Source: Pseudomonas nabeulensis (GTDB lineage Bacteria; Pseudomonadota; Gammaproteobacteria; Pseudomonadales; Pseudomonadaceae). Taken from it: 64,000 nucleotides of DNA. The stretch lies in contig NZ_QUZT01000014.1 in assembly GCF_004682045.1 (NCBI RefSeq), forward strand, positions 47,691 through 111,690, in the 5' to 3' direction. Under the pieces are notes generated by a model. The model was not told the DNA's origin, ran no database searches, and saw only the letters and a list, made by a program, of their open reading frames with translations. The position numbers and the translations under genes are program-made. This document shows positions 8,034-16,867 of the stretch, one piece after another (position 1 is the first letter of the stretch; each line of letters opens with the position of its first letter).

Positions 8034-8873
8034 ATGATCAAGAAATGCTTGTTCCCAGCAGCCGGTTACGGCACTCGCTTCCTGCCAGCGACCAAAGCCA
8101 TGCCTAAAGAGATGCTGCCGGTGGTGAACAAGCCACTGATTCAGTACGGCGTCGAAGAGGCACTGGATGCCGGCCTGAACGAAATCTCCATCGTGACCGG
8201 TCGCGGCAAGCGCGCGCTGGAAGACCACTTCGACATCAGCTACGAGCTGGAAAACCAGATCAAGGGCACCGACAAGGAAAAATACCTGGTTGGTATCCGC
8301 AAACTGCTGGACGAGTGCTCGTTCTCCTACACCCGTCAAACCCAGATGAAAGGCCTTGGCCACGCGATCCTGACCGGCCGCCCGCTGATCGGTGACGAAC
8401 CGTTCGCCGTGGTACTGGCGGACGACCTGTGTGTGAACCTGGAAGGCGACGGCGTACTGACCCAGATGGTCAAGCTGTACCAGAAATACCGTTGCACTAT
8501 CGTTGCCGTACAAGAGGTTGACCCTCAGGAAACTAACAAGTACGGCGTAATCGCTGGTGACAGCATTGGCGATGACCTGATCCGCGTACGCGACATGGTT
8601 GAGAAACCAGCGCCGGAAGACGCACCGTCGAACCTGGCGATCATCGGTCGTTACATCCTGACTCCGGACATCTTCAAGCTGATCGAAGAAACCGAGCCGG
8701 GCAAGGGTGGCGAGATCCAGATCACCGACGCCCTGTTGAAACAAGCCAAAGACGGCTGCGTGATTGCCTACAAGTTCAAGGGCCAGCGTTTCGACTGCGG
8801 CGGCGCCGAAGGCTACATCGAAGCCACCAACTTCTGCTACGAGCACTTCTACAAGACTGGCAAGGCCTACTGA
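8034..8873 (+). CDS. galU: UTP--glucose-1-phosphate uridylyltransferase
   Basis: Makes UDP-glucose from UTP and glucose-1-phosphate, the precursor for LPS core, exopolysaccharide and trehalose/glucan synthesis; cytoplasmic. The 279-residue length matches Pseudomonas GalU. The nucleotide-binding signature FPAAGYGTRFLPATKAMPKEMLP is at the N-terminus, followed by ADDLC for the metal-binding Asp. EKPAPEDAPSNLAIIGRYI and the GGEIQITDAL segment follow in family order. The start is fixed by AAGGAC 6 bases upstream. A strong terminator follows the stop, so it is monocistronic. Confidence 0.96.
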   Translation: MIKKCLFPAAGYGTRFLPATKAMPKEMLPVVNKPLIQYGVEEALDAGLNEISIVTGRGKRALEDHFDISYELENQIKGTDKEKYLVGIRKLLDECSFSYTRQTQMKGLGHAILTGRPLIGDEPFAVVLADDLCVNLEGDGVLTQMVKLYQKYRCTIVAVQEVDPQETNKYGVIAGDSIGDDLIRVRDMVEKPAPEDAPSNLAIIGRYILTPDIFKLIEETEPGKGGEIQITDALLKQAKDGCVIAYKFKGQRFDCGGAEGYIEATNFCYEHFYKTGKAY

Positions 8874-8903
8874 TTCAAGGTAGTCGGCCTGCTCTGTACA
8901 AAG

Positions 8904-8928
8904 AAAGCCACCTTCGGGTGGCTTTTTC
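8904..8928 (+). terminator. Rho-independent terminator after galU
   Basis: AAAGCCACC and GGTGGCTTT form a 9-bp stem with a TTCG tetraloop, followed by further T residues, 30 bases after the galU stop. Confidence 0.9.
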
Positions 8929-8981
8929 GTTTTTCAGCCCCAACTAAGCCGGTATGCTGATTGCCTGCCGAGGAGAGTGAA

Positions 8982-10340
8982 ATGGCCTACGATTTTGACC
9001 TGTATGTAATTGGCGCCGGTTCCGGCGGTGTACGCGCGGCACGTTTTGCGGCGGGCTTTGGCGCCAAGGTGGCGGTTGCGGAGAGCCGTTACCTGGGCGG
9101 CACCTGTGTGAACGTGGGCTGCGTGCCGAAAAAACTGTTGGTCTATGGCGCGCACTTTGCCGAAGACTTCGAGCAGGCCAGCGGTTTTGGCTGGTCACTG
9201 GGTGAGGCGAACTTTGATTGGGCGACGTTGATCGCCAACAAGGATCGCGAGATCAATCGCCTCAACGGCATTTATCGCAATCTGCTGGTGAACAGCGGTG
9301 TGACCCTGCATGAAGGGCATGCGCGCGTGGTCGACCCGCATCAAGTGGAGATCAATGGCGAGCGCTTTACTGCCGAACACATCCTGATCGCCACGGGCGG
9401 CTGGCCACAAATTCCCGACATCCCGGGGCGCGAGCACGCCATCGGCTCCAATGAGGCGTTCTTCCTCAAGGAATTGCCCAAGCGTGTACTGGTGGTGGGG
9501 GGCGGCTACATTGCCGTCGAATTCGCCGGCATCTTCCACGGGCTGGGTGCGCAGACGACGCTGCTGTATCGCGGCGATCTGTTCCTGCGTGGTTTCGACG
9601 GTTCGGTAAGGACTCACCTTAAGGAAGAGCTGACCAAGCGCGGCCTTGACCTGCAATTCAATGCTGATATCGAGCGAATCGACAAACAGGCTGACGGCAG
9701 TCTTAAAGCTACGTTGAAAGATGGCCGCGTGCTGGAAGCTGATTGCGTGTTCTACGCCACCGGTCGCCGCCCGATGCTCGATAACCTGGGGCTGGAAAAC
9801 ACTGGGGTTAAACTCGACAAGCGTGGTTTTGTCGAGGTGGACGACCTGTACCAGACCGCCGAACCGTCAATCCTGGCCATCGGTGATGTGATTGGTCGCG
9901 TACAGCTGACGCCCGTAGCCCTCGCCGAAGGCATGGCTGTAGCGCGCCGCTTGTTCAAGCCTGAGCACTATCGCCCGGTGGACTACGCGATGATCCCGAC
10001 AGCAGTGTTCAGCCTGCCCAATATCGGCACGGTGGGCTTGACGGAAGAAGAGGCGAAAGAGAAGGGGCATAAGGTGCAAATTTTCGAAAGCCGCTTCCGA
10101 CCAATGAAACTGACCCTGACGGAGTGCCAGGAGAAAACCCTGATGAAGCTGGTGGTCGACGCCGACACTGACAAGGTGCTGGGTTGCCACATGGTCGGCC
10201 CGGACGCTGGCGAGATCGTCCAGGGTTTGGCGATCGCGCTGAAAGCGGGCGCGACCAAGCGGCATTTCGACGAAACCATCGGCGTGCATCCTACGGCGGC
10301 GGAAGAGTTCGTCACCATGCGCACGCCTGTAGCAGGCTGA
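8982..10340 (+). CDS. gor: Glutathione-disulfide reductase
   Basis: FAD/NADPH flavoenzyme that keeps glutathione reduced in the cytoplasm. The 452-residue product starts at the ATG at 8982, which has GAGGAGA 7 bases upstream; an upstream in-frame start at 8961 is disfavoured. The FAD motif [21 protein letters not shown] is at residues 11-31 and the redox disulfide is Cys42-Cys47 in GGTCVNVGC. The second dinucleotide fold is [19 protein letters not shown]. The C-terminal dimer domain carries HPTAAEE with the catalytic His-Glu pair. It stands with the peroxide-defence genes ahpC and ahpF 2-3 kb downstream. Confidence 0.95.
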   Translation: MAYDFDLYVIGAGSGGVRAARFAAGFGAKVAVAESRYLGGTCVNVGCVPKKLLVYGAHFAEDFEQASGFGWSLGEANFDWATLIANKDREINRLNGIYRNLLVNSGVTLHEGHARVVDPHQVEINGERFTAEHILIATGGWPQIPDIPGREHAIGSNEAFFLKELPKRVLVVGGGYIAVEFAGIFHGLGAQTTLLYRGDLFLRGFDGSVRTHLKEELTKRGLDLQFNADIERIDKQADGSLKATLKDGRVLEADCVFYATGRRPMLDNLGLENTGVKLDKRGFVEVDDLYQTAEPSILAIGDVIGRVQLTPVALAEGMAVARRLFKPEHYRPVDYAMIPTAVFSLPNIGTVGLTEEEAKEKGHKVQIFESRFRPMKLTLTECQEKTLMKLVVDADTDKVLGCHMVGPDAGEIVQGLAIALKAGATKRHFDETIGVHPTAAEEFVTMRTPVAG

Positions 10341-11348
10341 TCAGTCTTGCGGTGTTGCGTCTGGCGTCGTTGCAACGACGGCCGCCAGGCGCAATGCCTC
10401 AATGTTGGACTGGGCCTTGATCAGGTCCAGTTCCAGGGTTTTGTTAGTGTGCTGGTGCTCGGTCAGCGCCTCTTGGCGTGACTGACTTTCCAGCACAGCC
10501 ACTCGCAAGCGTTCCTGAAGCAGCGTGCGTTCGCTGTCTATTTGGCTCACTTGCTCGCTCAGCTTGAGCTGCTGGGCTTGATCCTGGCGCGATTGCTCTT
10601 GCAGTGCAGCCAATTCCTTCGTCGTTACTCGATGCTCAATCAACAGCCGTTCGTTGTCGCGATGCAGTTGGGTGATTTCATCCTGGCGTACCAGTGCGCT
10701 TTGCTGCGCCTGGCGCAATTCAGCCTGAACTTGTTGTAGCTGACCCTCATGGCGTCGCTGTTCCTGCTCGCGCTGATCCTTGATGGCATTGCGGTAATGC
10801 TCCAGGGCATCGCGGGCGTGCAGGTGTTTTTCCTCCAGTGAACGAATCTGTTCGTCTTTATCGTTGATACGCAGCTCGTAATCGCTGCAAGCCTGGCTGA
10901 GCCCCGCATTACGCGTTTGCTCAGTCTGCAGGCTGGTGCTGGCGGTTTGCAGGGCGGCACTTTCTTCCGCCAGGGCGGCTGCCTGAATATCGAATTGCTG
11001 CTTGAGCAGGCCGTGGGCCTCTTCGAGGGCCTCTACCTGCGCGAGCAGGGCGGCTTTGTGTTGCTCGAATTGCGCCAGGGCCTGGTCGATAGGCTCCTGG
11101 GCTTTGTCCTTGAGGCGCTGCGCGAGGCGAGATACCAGCTCTCCCAGCTCATCATCCAGCGGCGCTTCGGTGATGGTCAGCCGCGTCTCGCTGGCATCCA
11201 ACTCTTTCAAATAGCGGTGAATAGTGGTTTTCGAGCCGGTATTGCCCATTTCAATGCGCACGGCATCGATGCTGGGGTTTTCGCCGCGGGCGAGGATTGC
11301 CAGGCGTGCCGTCTGGACTACTGCTTTGTTGATGCCGCCACGAGCCAT
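10341..11348 (-). CDS. KfrA-like DNA-binding coiled-coil protein
   Basis: The 335-residue product has an N-terminal helical domain (about 1-100; RGGINKAVVQTARLAILARGENPSIDAVR and GSKTTIHRYLKEL) matching the KfrA_N type of plasmid DNA-binding proteins. An almost uninterrupted Glu/Gln/Leu-rich coiled coil follows to about residue 320. KfrA proteins are autoregulators that also form filaments aiding plasmid stability. This copy is on the chromosome between gor and ahpC and is divergent from a tyrosine recombinase. The 170-base gap between them holds a perfect inverted repeat that could be its operator. Its role here is unknown. Confidence 0.83.
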   Translation of the reverse strand: MARGGINKAVVQTARLAILARGENPSIDAVRIEMGNTGSKTTIHRYLKELDASETRLTITEAPLDDELGELVSRLAQRLKDKAQEPIDQALAQFEQHKAALLAQVEALEEAHGLLKQQFDIQAAALAEESAALQTASTSLQTEQTRNAGLSQACSDYELRINDKDEQIRSLEEKHLHARDALEHYRNAIKDQREQEQRRHEGQLQQVQAELRQAQQSALVRQDEITQLHRDNERLLIEHRVTTKELAALQEQSRQDQAQQLKLSEQVSQIDSERTLLQERLRVAVLESQSRQEALTEHQHTNKTLELDLIKAQSNIEALRLAAVVATTPDATPQD

Positions 11349-11366
11349 GGGGTCTCCGTCGATTTA

Positions 11367-11397
11367 GTACTGTGGTACGTAGTATGTAGATACATAC
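11367..11397. promoter_or_regulatory. Candidate operator for the KfrA-like protein
   Basis: GTATGTA (11382-11388) and TACATAC (11391-11397) form a perfect 7-bp inverted repeat with a 2-base centre. Just before it GTAC occurs twice, 4 bases apart (11367-11378). It lies 19-49 bases upstream of the KfrA-like start, the place expected for an autoregulatory site. Binding is inference. Confidence 0.5.
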
Positions 11398-11518
11398 CTT
11401 ATCACGAATGAAATCTTGTTTAAATTCATGATTTAACAGATGGGATATTGGCGTATTATCCCGTGTCATACGCGTTTTGAGCGCATAAACACCCGCCAGC
11501 AGTACGAATAGGCCCCCC

Positions 11519-12439
11519 ATGAGCGATCTGGATCGATACCTGAATGCCGCCACCCGCGACAACACGCGGCGTAGTTACCGGGCGGCCATCGAGCATTTCG
11601 AAGTGAGCTGGGGCGGATTCCTGCCCGCGACCAGCGATAGCGTGGCGCGCTACCTGGTGGCGCATGCGGGCGTATTGGCGGTTAACACCTTGAAGCTGCG
11701 CCTCTCGGCCCTGGCCCAGTGGCATACGAGCCAGGGGTTTCCCGACCCCACCAAGGCGCCGGTGGTGCGCAAGGTGCTCAAGGGTATTCGCGCCGTGCAC
11801 CCAGCACAGGAAAAGCAAGCCGAGCCGTTGCAGCTCAAGCATCTGGAACAGGTGGTGGCGTCGCTTGAAAGCGAGGCAACTGGTCATGATCCCGCTCGGC
11901 AACTACGCGCCAAGCGCGACAAGGCCCTGATCCTGCTGGGTTTCTGGCGTGGCTTTCGCAGTGACGAACTCTGTCGCCTGGAGATTGAGCATGTGCAAGC
12001 CACCCCCGGCGCGGGCATCAGCCTGTATCTGCCGCGCAGCAAAAGCGACCGCGACAACCTTGGCAAGACCTATCACACCCCGGCATTACTGCGTCTTTGC
12101 CCGGTGCAGGCCTACAGCGAATGGCTCAGTGCCGCGGCCTTGGTTCGCGGCCCGGTATTTCGCGGGATTGACCGCTGGGGCAATCTGGCGGAGGAGGGCT
12201 TGCACGCCAACAGTGTGATCCCGTTACTGCGCCAGGCGCTGGAACGCGCCGGCATCCCCGCCGAGCAATACACCAGCCACTCTCTGCGACGGGGCTTCGC
12301 CACTTGGGCTCACCGCAGCGGTTGGGACTTGAAGTCATTGATGGCTTACGTCGGCTGGAGCGACATGAAATCTGCCATGCGCTATGTTGAAGCGACGCCC
12401 TTTCTCGGCATGACCTTGGCCACCCAACCGCTGCTTTAA
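11519..12439 (+). CDS. Tyrosine-type site-specific recombinase
   Basis: The 306-residue phage-integrase family protein has an N-terminal SAM-like DNA-binding domain (about 1-110) and a C-terminal catalytic domain. Catalytic residues are all visible: Arg in GFRSDEL, Lys in PRSKSD, HSLRRGF (His-x-x-Arg), Trp in YVGWSD at the second His/Trp position and the nucleophile Tyr in AMRYVEA. It should therefore be active. No cargo, excisionase or flanking tRNA is present, and the neighbours (gor, ahpC) are core genes. It is therefore probably a resident recombinase, perhaps functionally paired with the divergent KfrA-like protein, rather than the integrase of a recent island. Confidence 0.88.
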   Translation: MSDLDRYLNAATRDNTRRSYRAAIEHFEVSWGGFLPATSDSVARYLVAHAGVLAVNTLKLRLSALAQWHTSQGFPDPTKAPVVRKVLKGIRAVHPAQEKQAEPLQLKHLEQVVASLESEATGHDPARQLRAKRDKALILLGFWRGFRSDELCRLEIEHVQATPGAGISLYLPRSKSDRDNLGKTYHTPALLRLCPVQAYSEWLSAAALVRGPVFRGIDRWGNLAEEGLHANSVIPLLRQALERAGIPAEQYTSHSLRRGFATWAHRSGWDLKSLMAYVGWSDMKSAMRYVEATPFLGMTLATQPLL

Positions 12440-12466
12440 GATTTCTTCTATTAATACAGTCACCTG

Positions 12467-12503
12467 ATAGGGAAAACCAATCGTCAGCATCAGGTTTGCC
12501 AAT
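12467..12503 (+). promoter_or_regulatory. Probable OxyR binding site upstream of ahpC
   Basis: Two 15-base half sites, ATAGGGAAAACCAAT and ATCAGGTTTGCCAAT, are separated by exactly 7 bases, the spacing of the OxyR consensus (ATAG-N7-CTAT pairs). The first site keeps ATAG and most of the right arm. The site lies 83 bases before the ahpC start, and ahpC is a classical OxyR target. Confidence 0.5.
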
Positions 12504-12585
12504 GAGCCATCGACCGAGAGAGTGGGTAGGATTCACCTCATCAACTTTGTAAGCCCTTTCTACAAACCCTGACGGAGAGTCACCG

Positions 12586-13149
12586 ATGCCTATCATCAAC
12601 AGCCAAGTAAAACCGTTCAAAGCCACCGCATTCAAAAACGGCAGCTTCGTAGATGTGTCCGACGCTGACCTGAAAGGCAAGTGGTCGGTCGTGTTCTTCT
12701 ACCCAGCCGACTTCACCTTCGTTTGCCCAACCGAGCTGGAAGACCTGGCTGACAACTACGCTGAATTCCAGAAGCTGGGCGTCGAGATCTACAGCGTTTC
12801 CACCGACACCCACTTTGCCCACGCGGCCTGGCACAACACTTCGCCTGCCATCGGCAAAATCCAATACACCATGATCGGCGACCCAACCCTGACCATCTCC
12901 CGCAACTTTGACGTGCTGATCGAAGAAGCTGGCCTGGCAGACCGCGGTACTTTCGTGATCAACCCAGAAGGTCAGATCAAGATTGTTGAACTGAACGACG
13001 GTGGTGTTGGCCGTGACGCTTCCGAGCTGCTGCGCAAAATCAAGGCCGCTCAATACGTTGCTGCCCACCCAGGCGAAGTGTGCCCAGCCAAGTGGAAAGA
13101 AGGCGAGGCCACCCTGGCTCCGTCCCTGGACCTGGTCGGCAAGATCTAA
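12586..13149 (+). CDS. ahpC: Alkyl hydroperoxide reductase subunit C
   Basis: Typical 2-Cys peroxiredoxin of 187 residues that reduces H2O2, organic peroxides and peroxynitrite in the cytoplasm. The peroxidatic Cys47 is in FVCPTE and the resolving Cys166 in VCPAKW near the C-terminus. The GGVG and C-terminal YF-like segments of sensitive peroxiredoxins are in place ([13 protein letters not shown]). ACGGAGAG lies before the ATG. A terminator separates it from ahpF, so most transcript probably stops here, giving the excess of AhpC over AhpF that is usual. A probable OxyR site lies upstream. Confidence 0.96.
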   Translation: MPIINSQVKPFKATAFKNGSFVDVSDADLKGKWSVVFFYPADFTFVCPTELEDLADNYAEFQKLGVEIYSVSTDTHFAHAAWHNTSPAIGKIQYTMIGDPTLTISRNFDVLIEEAGLADRGTFVINPEGQIKIVELNDGGVGRDASELLRKIKAAQYVAAHPGEVCPAKWKEGEATLAPSLDLVGKI

Positions 13150-13209
13150 GTCTGTGACACACCTCAGGGCGGGTAATCCGCACCTTAAGTAAGCTGCAAC
13201 CGCCCTCAA

Positions 13210-13247
13210 AAATGCCCGGGCGAGATTCGCTCGGGCATTTTTTTGTC
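13210..13247 (+). terminator. Rho-independent terminator after ahpC
   Basis: AAATGCCCG pairs with CGGGCATTT, with an additional inner GCGA/TCGC stem, followed by a run of T. Confidence 0.9.
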
Positions 13248-13280
13248 TGCAATAAACCGAATTAATAGGAAATCGCCCGT

Positions 13281-14846
13281 ATGTTGGACGCCAATCTTAA
13301 AGCTCAGTTGAAGTCATACCTGGAACGGGTCACCCAGCCGATCGAGATCGTCGCCTCCCTCGACGACGGTGCGAAATCCCAGGAAATGCTTGCTCTTTTG
13401 CAGGACGTAACCAGCCTCACCACGCTGATTACCCTGAAAACCGATGGCGATGATGCGCGCAAGCCATCGTTCTCCATCAACCGCCCGGGTGCCGAGATCA
13501 GCCTGCGTTTTGCCGGCATCCCCATGGGCCATGAATTTACTTCGTTGGTACTGGCCCTGCTGCAAGTCGGTGGCCACCCGTCGAAGGCCAGTGTCGAAGT
13601 GATTGAGCAAATCCGCGCCCTCAAGGGCGAGTTCAGCTTCGAGACGTACTTCTCGCTGTCCTGCCAGAACTGCCCGGATGTCGTCCAGGCGTTGAACCTG
13701 ATGGCCGTGCTGAACCCGAACATCCGCCACGTCGCCATCGACGGCGCGCTGTTCCAGGCGGAAGTGGACGAGCGCCAGATCATGGCGGTGCCCAGTGTGT
13801 ACCTCAACGGCGTGAACTTCGGCCAGGGCCGCATGGGCCTGGAAGAAATCCTCGCCAAGCTCGACACCAGCGGCATTGAAAAAGCTGCCGAGAAGATCAG
13901 CGCCAAAGACGCGTTTGATGTACTGATTGTCGGCGGTGGCCCGGCCGGTTCGTCGGCTGCGATCTATGCGGCACGTAAAGGTATCCGTACCGGTGTGGCG
14001 GCTGAGCGCTTTGGCGGGCAGGTGCTGGACACCATGTCCATCGAGAACTTTATCTCGGTCCAGGAAACCGAAGGGCCGAAACTGGCCAGCGCCCTTGAAG
14101 CCCACGTGCGTCAATACGATGTGGACATCATGAACCTGCAACGAGCCAGCAGCTTGATCCCGGCGAAAAACCCCGGTGAGTTGCACGAAGTGCGCTTTGA
14201 AAGCGGTGCGACGCTCAAGTCCAAGACCGTGATCCTGGCCACTGGTGCTCGCTGGCGTGAAATGGGCGTGCCGGGCGAGCAGGAATACAAGGCCAAGGGC
14301 GTGTGCTTCTGCCCGCACTGCGATGGTCCGCTGTTCAAGGGCAAGCGCGTGGCAGTGATCGGCGGGGGTAACTCCGGCGTGGAAGCGGCCATCGACCTGG
14401 CCGGTATCGTCAGCCATGTGACCCTGCTTGAGTTCGACAGCAAACTGCGCGCCGATGCCGTGTTGCAACGCAAGCTGTACAGCCTGCCAAACGTCGATGT
14501 GATCACCAGTGCGCTGACCAGTGAAGTCAAAGGTGATGGCCAGAAAGTGACCGGCTTGGCCTACAAGGATCGGGACAGCGGCGAGTTCAAGACCGTCGAC
14601 CTGGAAGGGATCTTTGTGCAGATCGGTTTGCTGCCCAACACCGACTGGCTCAAAGGCACCGTGGAGCTGTCGCCTCGTGGTGAGATCATCGTCGATGCGC
14701 GTGGCGAGACTTCATTGCCAGGTGTATTCGCTGCCGGCGACGTCACGACGGTGCCGTACAAGCAGATCGTGATCGCAGTAGGCGAGGGCGCCAAGGCTTC
14801 CCTGAGTGCTTTCGATCACCTGATCCGCACCTCCGCCCCAGCGTAA
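13281..14846 (+). CDS. ahpF: Alkyl hydroperoxide reductase subunit F
   Basis: Flavoprotein disulfide reductase that passes NADH electrons to AhpC. The 521-residue length is standard. Two N-terminal thioredoxin folds come first (about 1-200), with the redox pair in SCQNCPD. An FAD domain begins at [22 protein letters not shown], and the thioredoxin-reductase-like active site CPHCDG sits inside an NAD domain ([18 protein letters not shown]). It lies 131 bases after ahpC, past a terminator, and is followed by its own terminator. Confidence 0.96.
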   Translation: MLDANLKAQLKSYLERVTQPIEIVASLDDGAKSQEMLALLQDVTSLTTLITLKTDGDDARKPSFSINRPGAEISLRFAGIPMGHEFTSLVLALLQVGGHPSKASVEVIEQIRALKGEFSFETYFSLSCQNCPDVVQALNLMAVLNPNIRHVAIDGALFQAEVDERQIMAVPSVYLNGVNFGQGRMGLEEILAKLDTSGIEKAAEKISAKDAFDVLIVGGGPAGSSAAIYAARKGIRTGVAAERFGGQVLDTMSIENFISVQETEGPKLASALEAHVRQYDVDIMNLQRASSLIPAKNPGELHEVRFESGATLKSKTVILATGARWREMGVPGEQEYKAKGVCFCPHCDGPLFKGKRVAVIGGGNSGVEAAIDLAGIVSHVTLLEFDSKLRADAVLQRKLYSLPNVDVITSALTSEVKGDGQKVTGLAYKDRDSGEFKTVDLEGIFVQIGLLPNTDWLKGTVELSPRGEIIVDARGETSLPGVFAAGDVTTVPYKQIVIAVGEGAKASLSAFDHLIRTSAPA

Positions 14847-14863
14847 ATTCTGCAACGGAAATG

Positions 14864-14893
14864 AAAAACCCCATGAGTGATCATGGGGTTTTT
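14864..14893 (+). terminator. Rho-independent terminator after ahpF
   Basis: AAAAACCCCATGA and TCATGGGGTTTTT form a 13-bp stem around a 4-base loop, 17 bases after the ahpF stop. It can work in both directions. Confidence 0.88.
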
Positions 14894-14896
14894 CTC

Positions 14897-14943
14897 GTTC
14901 CCACGCTCCGCGTGGGAATGCATTCGGTGACGCTCCGCGTCAC
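14897..14943. repeat. Double-hairpin repeat of P. fluorescens type
   Basis: Two consecutive hairpins share the loop TCC: TTCCCACGC/GCGTGGGAA (14898-14918) and GTGACGC/GCGTCAC (14927-14943). This composition is a very common extragenic repeat in P. fluorescens group genomes. It lies in the convergent gap between ahpF and gloA. Confidence 0.75.
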
Positions 14944-14952
14944 ACTCTGCGC

Positions 14953-15474
14953 TTACAGCGGCGCTGGCTGAATGATCTCGACCCAATACGCATCCGGGTC
15001 CTTGATGAACGCCAGGCTCTTCATGCGGCCATCGGTCAGGCGCTTCTGGAAGTCACAACCCAGCGCTTCGAAACGCTCGCATGCAGCGACGATATCCGGC
15101 ACCGAAATGCAAATATGGCCAAAGCCACGCGGGTCGGTATTGCCGTTGTGGTAGGCGAAGTCGGCATCGTTTTCAGTGCCATGGTTATGGGTCAGTTCCA
15201 GGATGCCTGGGATCGACTTCATCCACTGGGTGCGCTCGGCGGCGTCGGCCGGAATCTGGGACTTGTCCACCAGGGCCAGGAAGTACAGGCTGAATTCGGC
15301 TTCCGGGAAGTCGCGCTTCTCAACCAGGGAGAAACCCAGGACGCGGGTGTAGAAATCCAGCGATTTGGTGATGTCCTTGACCCGCAGCATGGTGTGGTTA
15401 AACACGAAGTTCGCGGTGGCGGTGTCAGGCTGGGCAGTGACGCCCGGGAAAGTGTTCAGTTCGTGCAGGCTCAT
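14953..15474 (-). CDS. gloA: Lactoylglutathione lyase (glyoxalase I)
   Basis: Converts the methylglyoxal-glutathione hemithioacetal to S-lactoylglutathione; cytoplasmic, metal-dependent. The ATG at 15474 ([12 protein letters not shown]) gives 173 residues, the size of the longer Pseudomonas GloA type; the open frame upstream to 15843 has no family character. The fold is two beta-alpha-beta-beta-beta halves. Metal ligands expected from the family are visible: His in [10 protein letters not shown], Glu in [10 protein letters not shown], His in GFGHICISV and Glu in YWVEIIQP. Glutathione-dependent detoxification links it to gor nearby. Confidence 0.94.
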   Translation of the reverse strand: MSLHELNTFPGVTAQPDTATANFVFNHTMLRVKDITKSLDFYTRVLGFSLVEKRDFPEAEFSLYFLALVDKSQIPADAAERTQWMKSIPGILELTHNHGTENDADFAYHNGNTDPRGFGHICISVPDIVAACERFEALGCDFQKRLTDGRMKSLAFIKDPDAYWVEIIQPAPL

Positions 15475-15671
15475 GGGCCCTCCAGAAAAAAATGGGGCAA
15501 ACGCGGCTCCGGTGAGGGGAGCGTTCCCTTGGCTTGCGGCTGGCATCCGTGCAGCGCAGCCATGATACGCAAGGGCCGCCCGCAGCGCCAAATGAAAAAG
15601 GTTATGCAGGCCTTGCGAGCAGAGGGGGCGAGCCTCAGACTTTGCGGCTGGAACCTTGGGTGTTTTTCGCA

Positions 15672-16208
15672 ATGATCGAGCTACGTAATTCGCTGTTGAC
15701 CTGCGTGTGTTTGCTGTTGGCCTGCCCACTTGTATTGGCGGATGACCCGCAGATCCATTGGCCCAGCGGCTGGCAGATCGAAGAAGTGGTACCCGAGGGT
15801 GCGGCGGCGGATAAACCTCAATCCGTGTCCCGGCAACGGGCAATCAAGAACGATGAGAATGGTGCGACGCTGATGGTCATGGAGTTGACCGCGACGCCTA
15901 TCGAGGCAGGACATACGGTTAATCTTGCAGGTGTCTTGCTGGAGATGCGCAAGTCCATCCAGAAAGATTTTGCCCAGGGCGGCTATCAAAGTGTGTGTAG
16001 CAAGATGCGCCCGACAACATTGAGTGGTCTTGATGCATTGGAAACTACTTGCGTGATTACCCAGAACGGACGACGTGTGCTCTCGCAAACATTGGTCGGC
16101 GCTGTTGATACCGATAAAGCGTATGTTTTCTCATACGCCGGCCAGACCGACGCGTACGAAGCCAGCAAGGATGAAGTCAGTTCGGTGCGCGACAGTCTGA
16201 AACTTTAG
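15672..16208 (+). CDS. Secreted or periplasmic DUF4946-type protein
   Basis: The ATG at 15672 starts a clear Sec signal peptide ([22 protein letters not shown], cleaved after ALA-like VLA); the upstream frame from 15534 lacks one. The mature part of about 155 residues contains [14 protein letters not shown] and [16 protein letters not shown], with two cysteines (SVCSKM, TTCVIT) that may pair in the periplasm. This matches the DUF4946 proteins I know from Pseudomonas, which have no established function. A bidirectional terminator separates it from mvaU. Confidence 0.8.
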   Translation: MIELRNSLLTCVCLLLACPLVLADDPQIHWPSGWQIEEVVPEGAAADKPQSVSRQRAIKNDENGATLMVMELTATPIEAGHTVNLAGVLLEMRKSIQKDFAQGGYQSVCSKMRPTTLSGLDALETTCVITQNGRRVLSQTLVGAVDTDKAYVFSYAGQTDAYEASKDEVSSVRDSLKL

Positions 16209-16260
16209 ATTCTGAACAAAGTGAAATGTTATTTAAGTTCGGTTTCGAACGCCCGAAATA

Positions 16261-16288
16261 AAAGAGCCCCGCGAATGCGGGGCTCTTT
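16261..16288. terminator. Bidirectional terminator
   Basis: AAAGAGCCCCGC and GCGGGGCTCTTT form a 12-bp stem with a GAAT loop. T runs on both strands let it end both the DUF4946 gene and the convergent mvaU. Confidence 0.9.
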
Positions 16289-16303
16289 GTTAGTGCGCGT
16301 TGG

Positions 16304-16669
16304 TCACTTGCGCAACCAGGAATCTACAGTGGCAGCGCCGTGCTGTTCTTTCCACGCTTTGAGGCCGCGGTGGTTGCCGCCCTTGGTTTCGATCAGTTCG
16401 CCGGTGTGCGGGTTCTGATAAACCTTGACCACGCGCGCGCGGCGTTGTTTGGGTGCCGCGGTGGCCGCTGCGCTGGACTTGCCCGGGTTAGGGTCAAGAA
16501 TCGAAATGATGTCCCGCAGGCCTTTGCCGTAGGTTTTCATCAGCGCTTGAAGCTTTTCTTCAAATTCGATTTCTTTCTTCAGGCCAGCATCGTTCTTCAG
16601 GGATTCCAGCTGGGCCAGCTGCTCTTGAAGGGCTTTTTCTGCTGCGCGAAATTCGGCGAGTCTGGACAA
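16304..16669 (-). CDS. mvaU: H-NS-family xenogeneic silencer, MvaT/MvaU type
   Basis: Nucleoid protein that binds AT-rich DNA and silences acquired genes in Pseudomonas. I choose the TTG at 16669 (then SRLAEFRAAEKAL) because GGAG sits 8 bases before it, the product then aligns end to end with MvaU (also called MvaV or TurB), and the upstream ATG at 16705 has no ribosome-binding site. The 121-residue product has an N-terminal coiled-coil oligomerisation helix (about 1-60), an Ala/Pro/Lys linker and a C-terminal DNA-binding domain. That domain ends NPHTGELIETKGGNHRGLKAWKEQ, with the AT-hook-like RGL and GGNH segments. It may control the AT-richer FN3 gene and toxin gene in this window, which is inference. 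Confidence 0.9.
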   Translation of the reverse strand: MSRLAEFRAAEKALQEQLAQLESLKNDAGLKKEIEFEEKLQALMKTYGKGLRDIISILDPNPGKSSAAATAAPKQRRARVVKVYQNPHTGELIETKGGNHRGLKAWKEQHGAATVDSWLRK

Positions 16670-16867
16670 AATCTGTACTCCAATAGTGTATTTGGCTGAT
16701 ATCAACTGCAGACAAAGCTATAAGCCAAAAGCTTTAGGCGACTCAAAAGAGAAGTCGTCCTGCGAGTTCTGCACAGGCAGGAAAAATTGTAGTAGTTAAT
16801 CCGCTAAGAGTAAATCACGTCTTTTGTCTAAATAACATTATTTCTAAATGTCTAGTGCAAGCCCTAT

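Noticed and set aside
7914..8846. A 310-codon open frame on the minus strand
   Set aside because: It is the shadow of galU and has no ribosome-binding site or recognisable motif.
11519..12439. Recombinase as the marker of a genomic island
   Set aside because: No tRNA, direct repeats or foreign cargo are found around it; the flanking genes are core metabolism.
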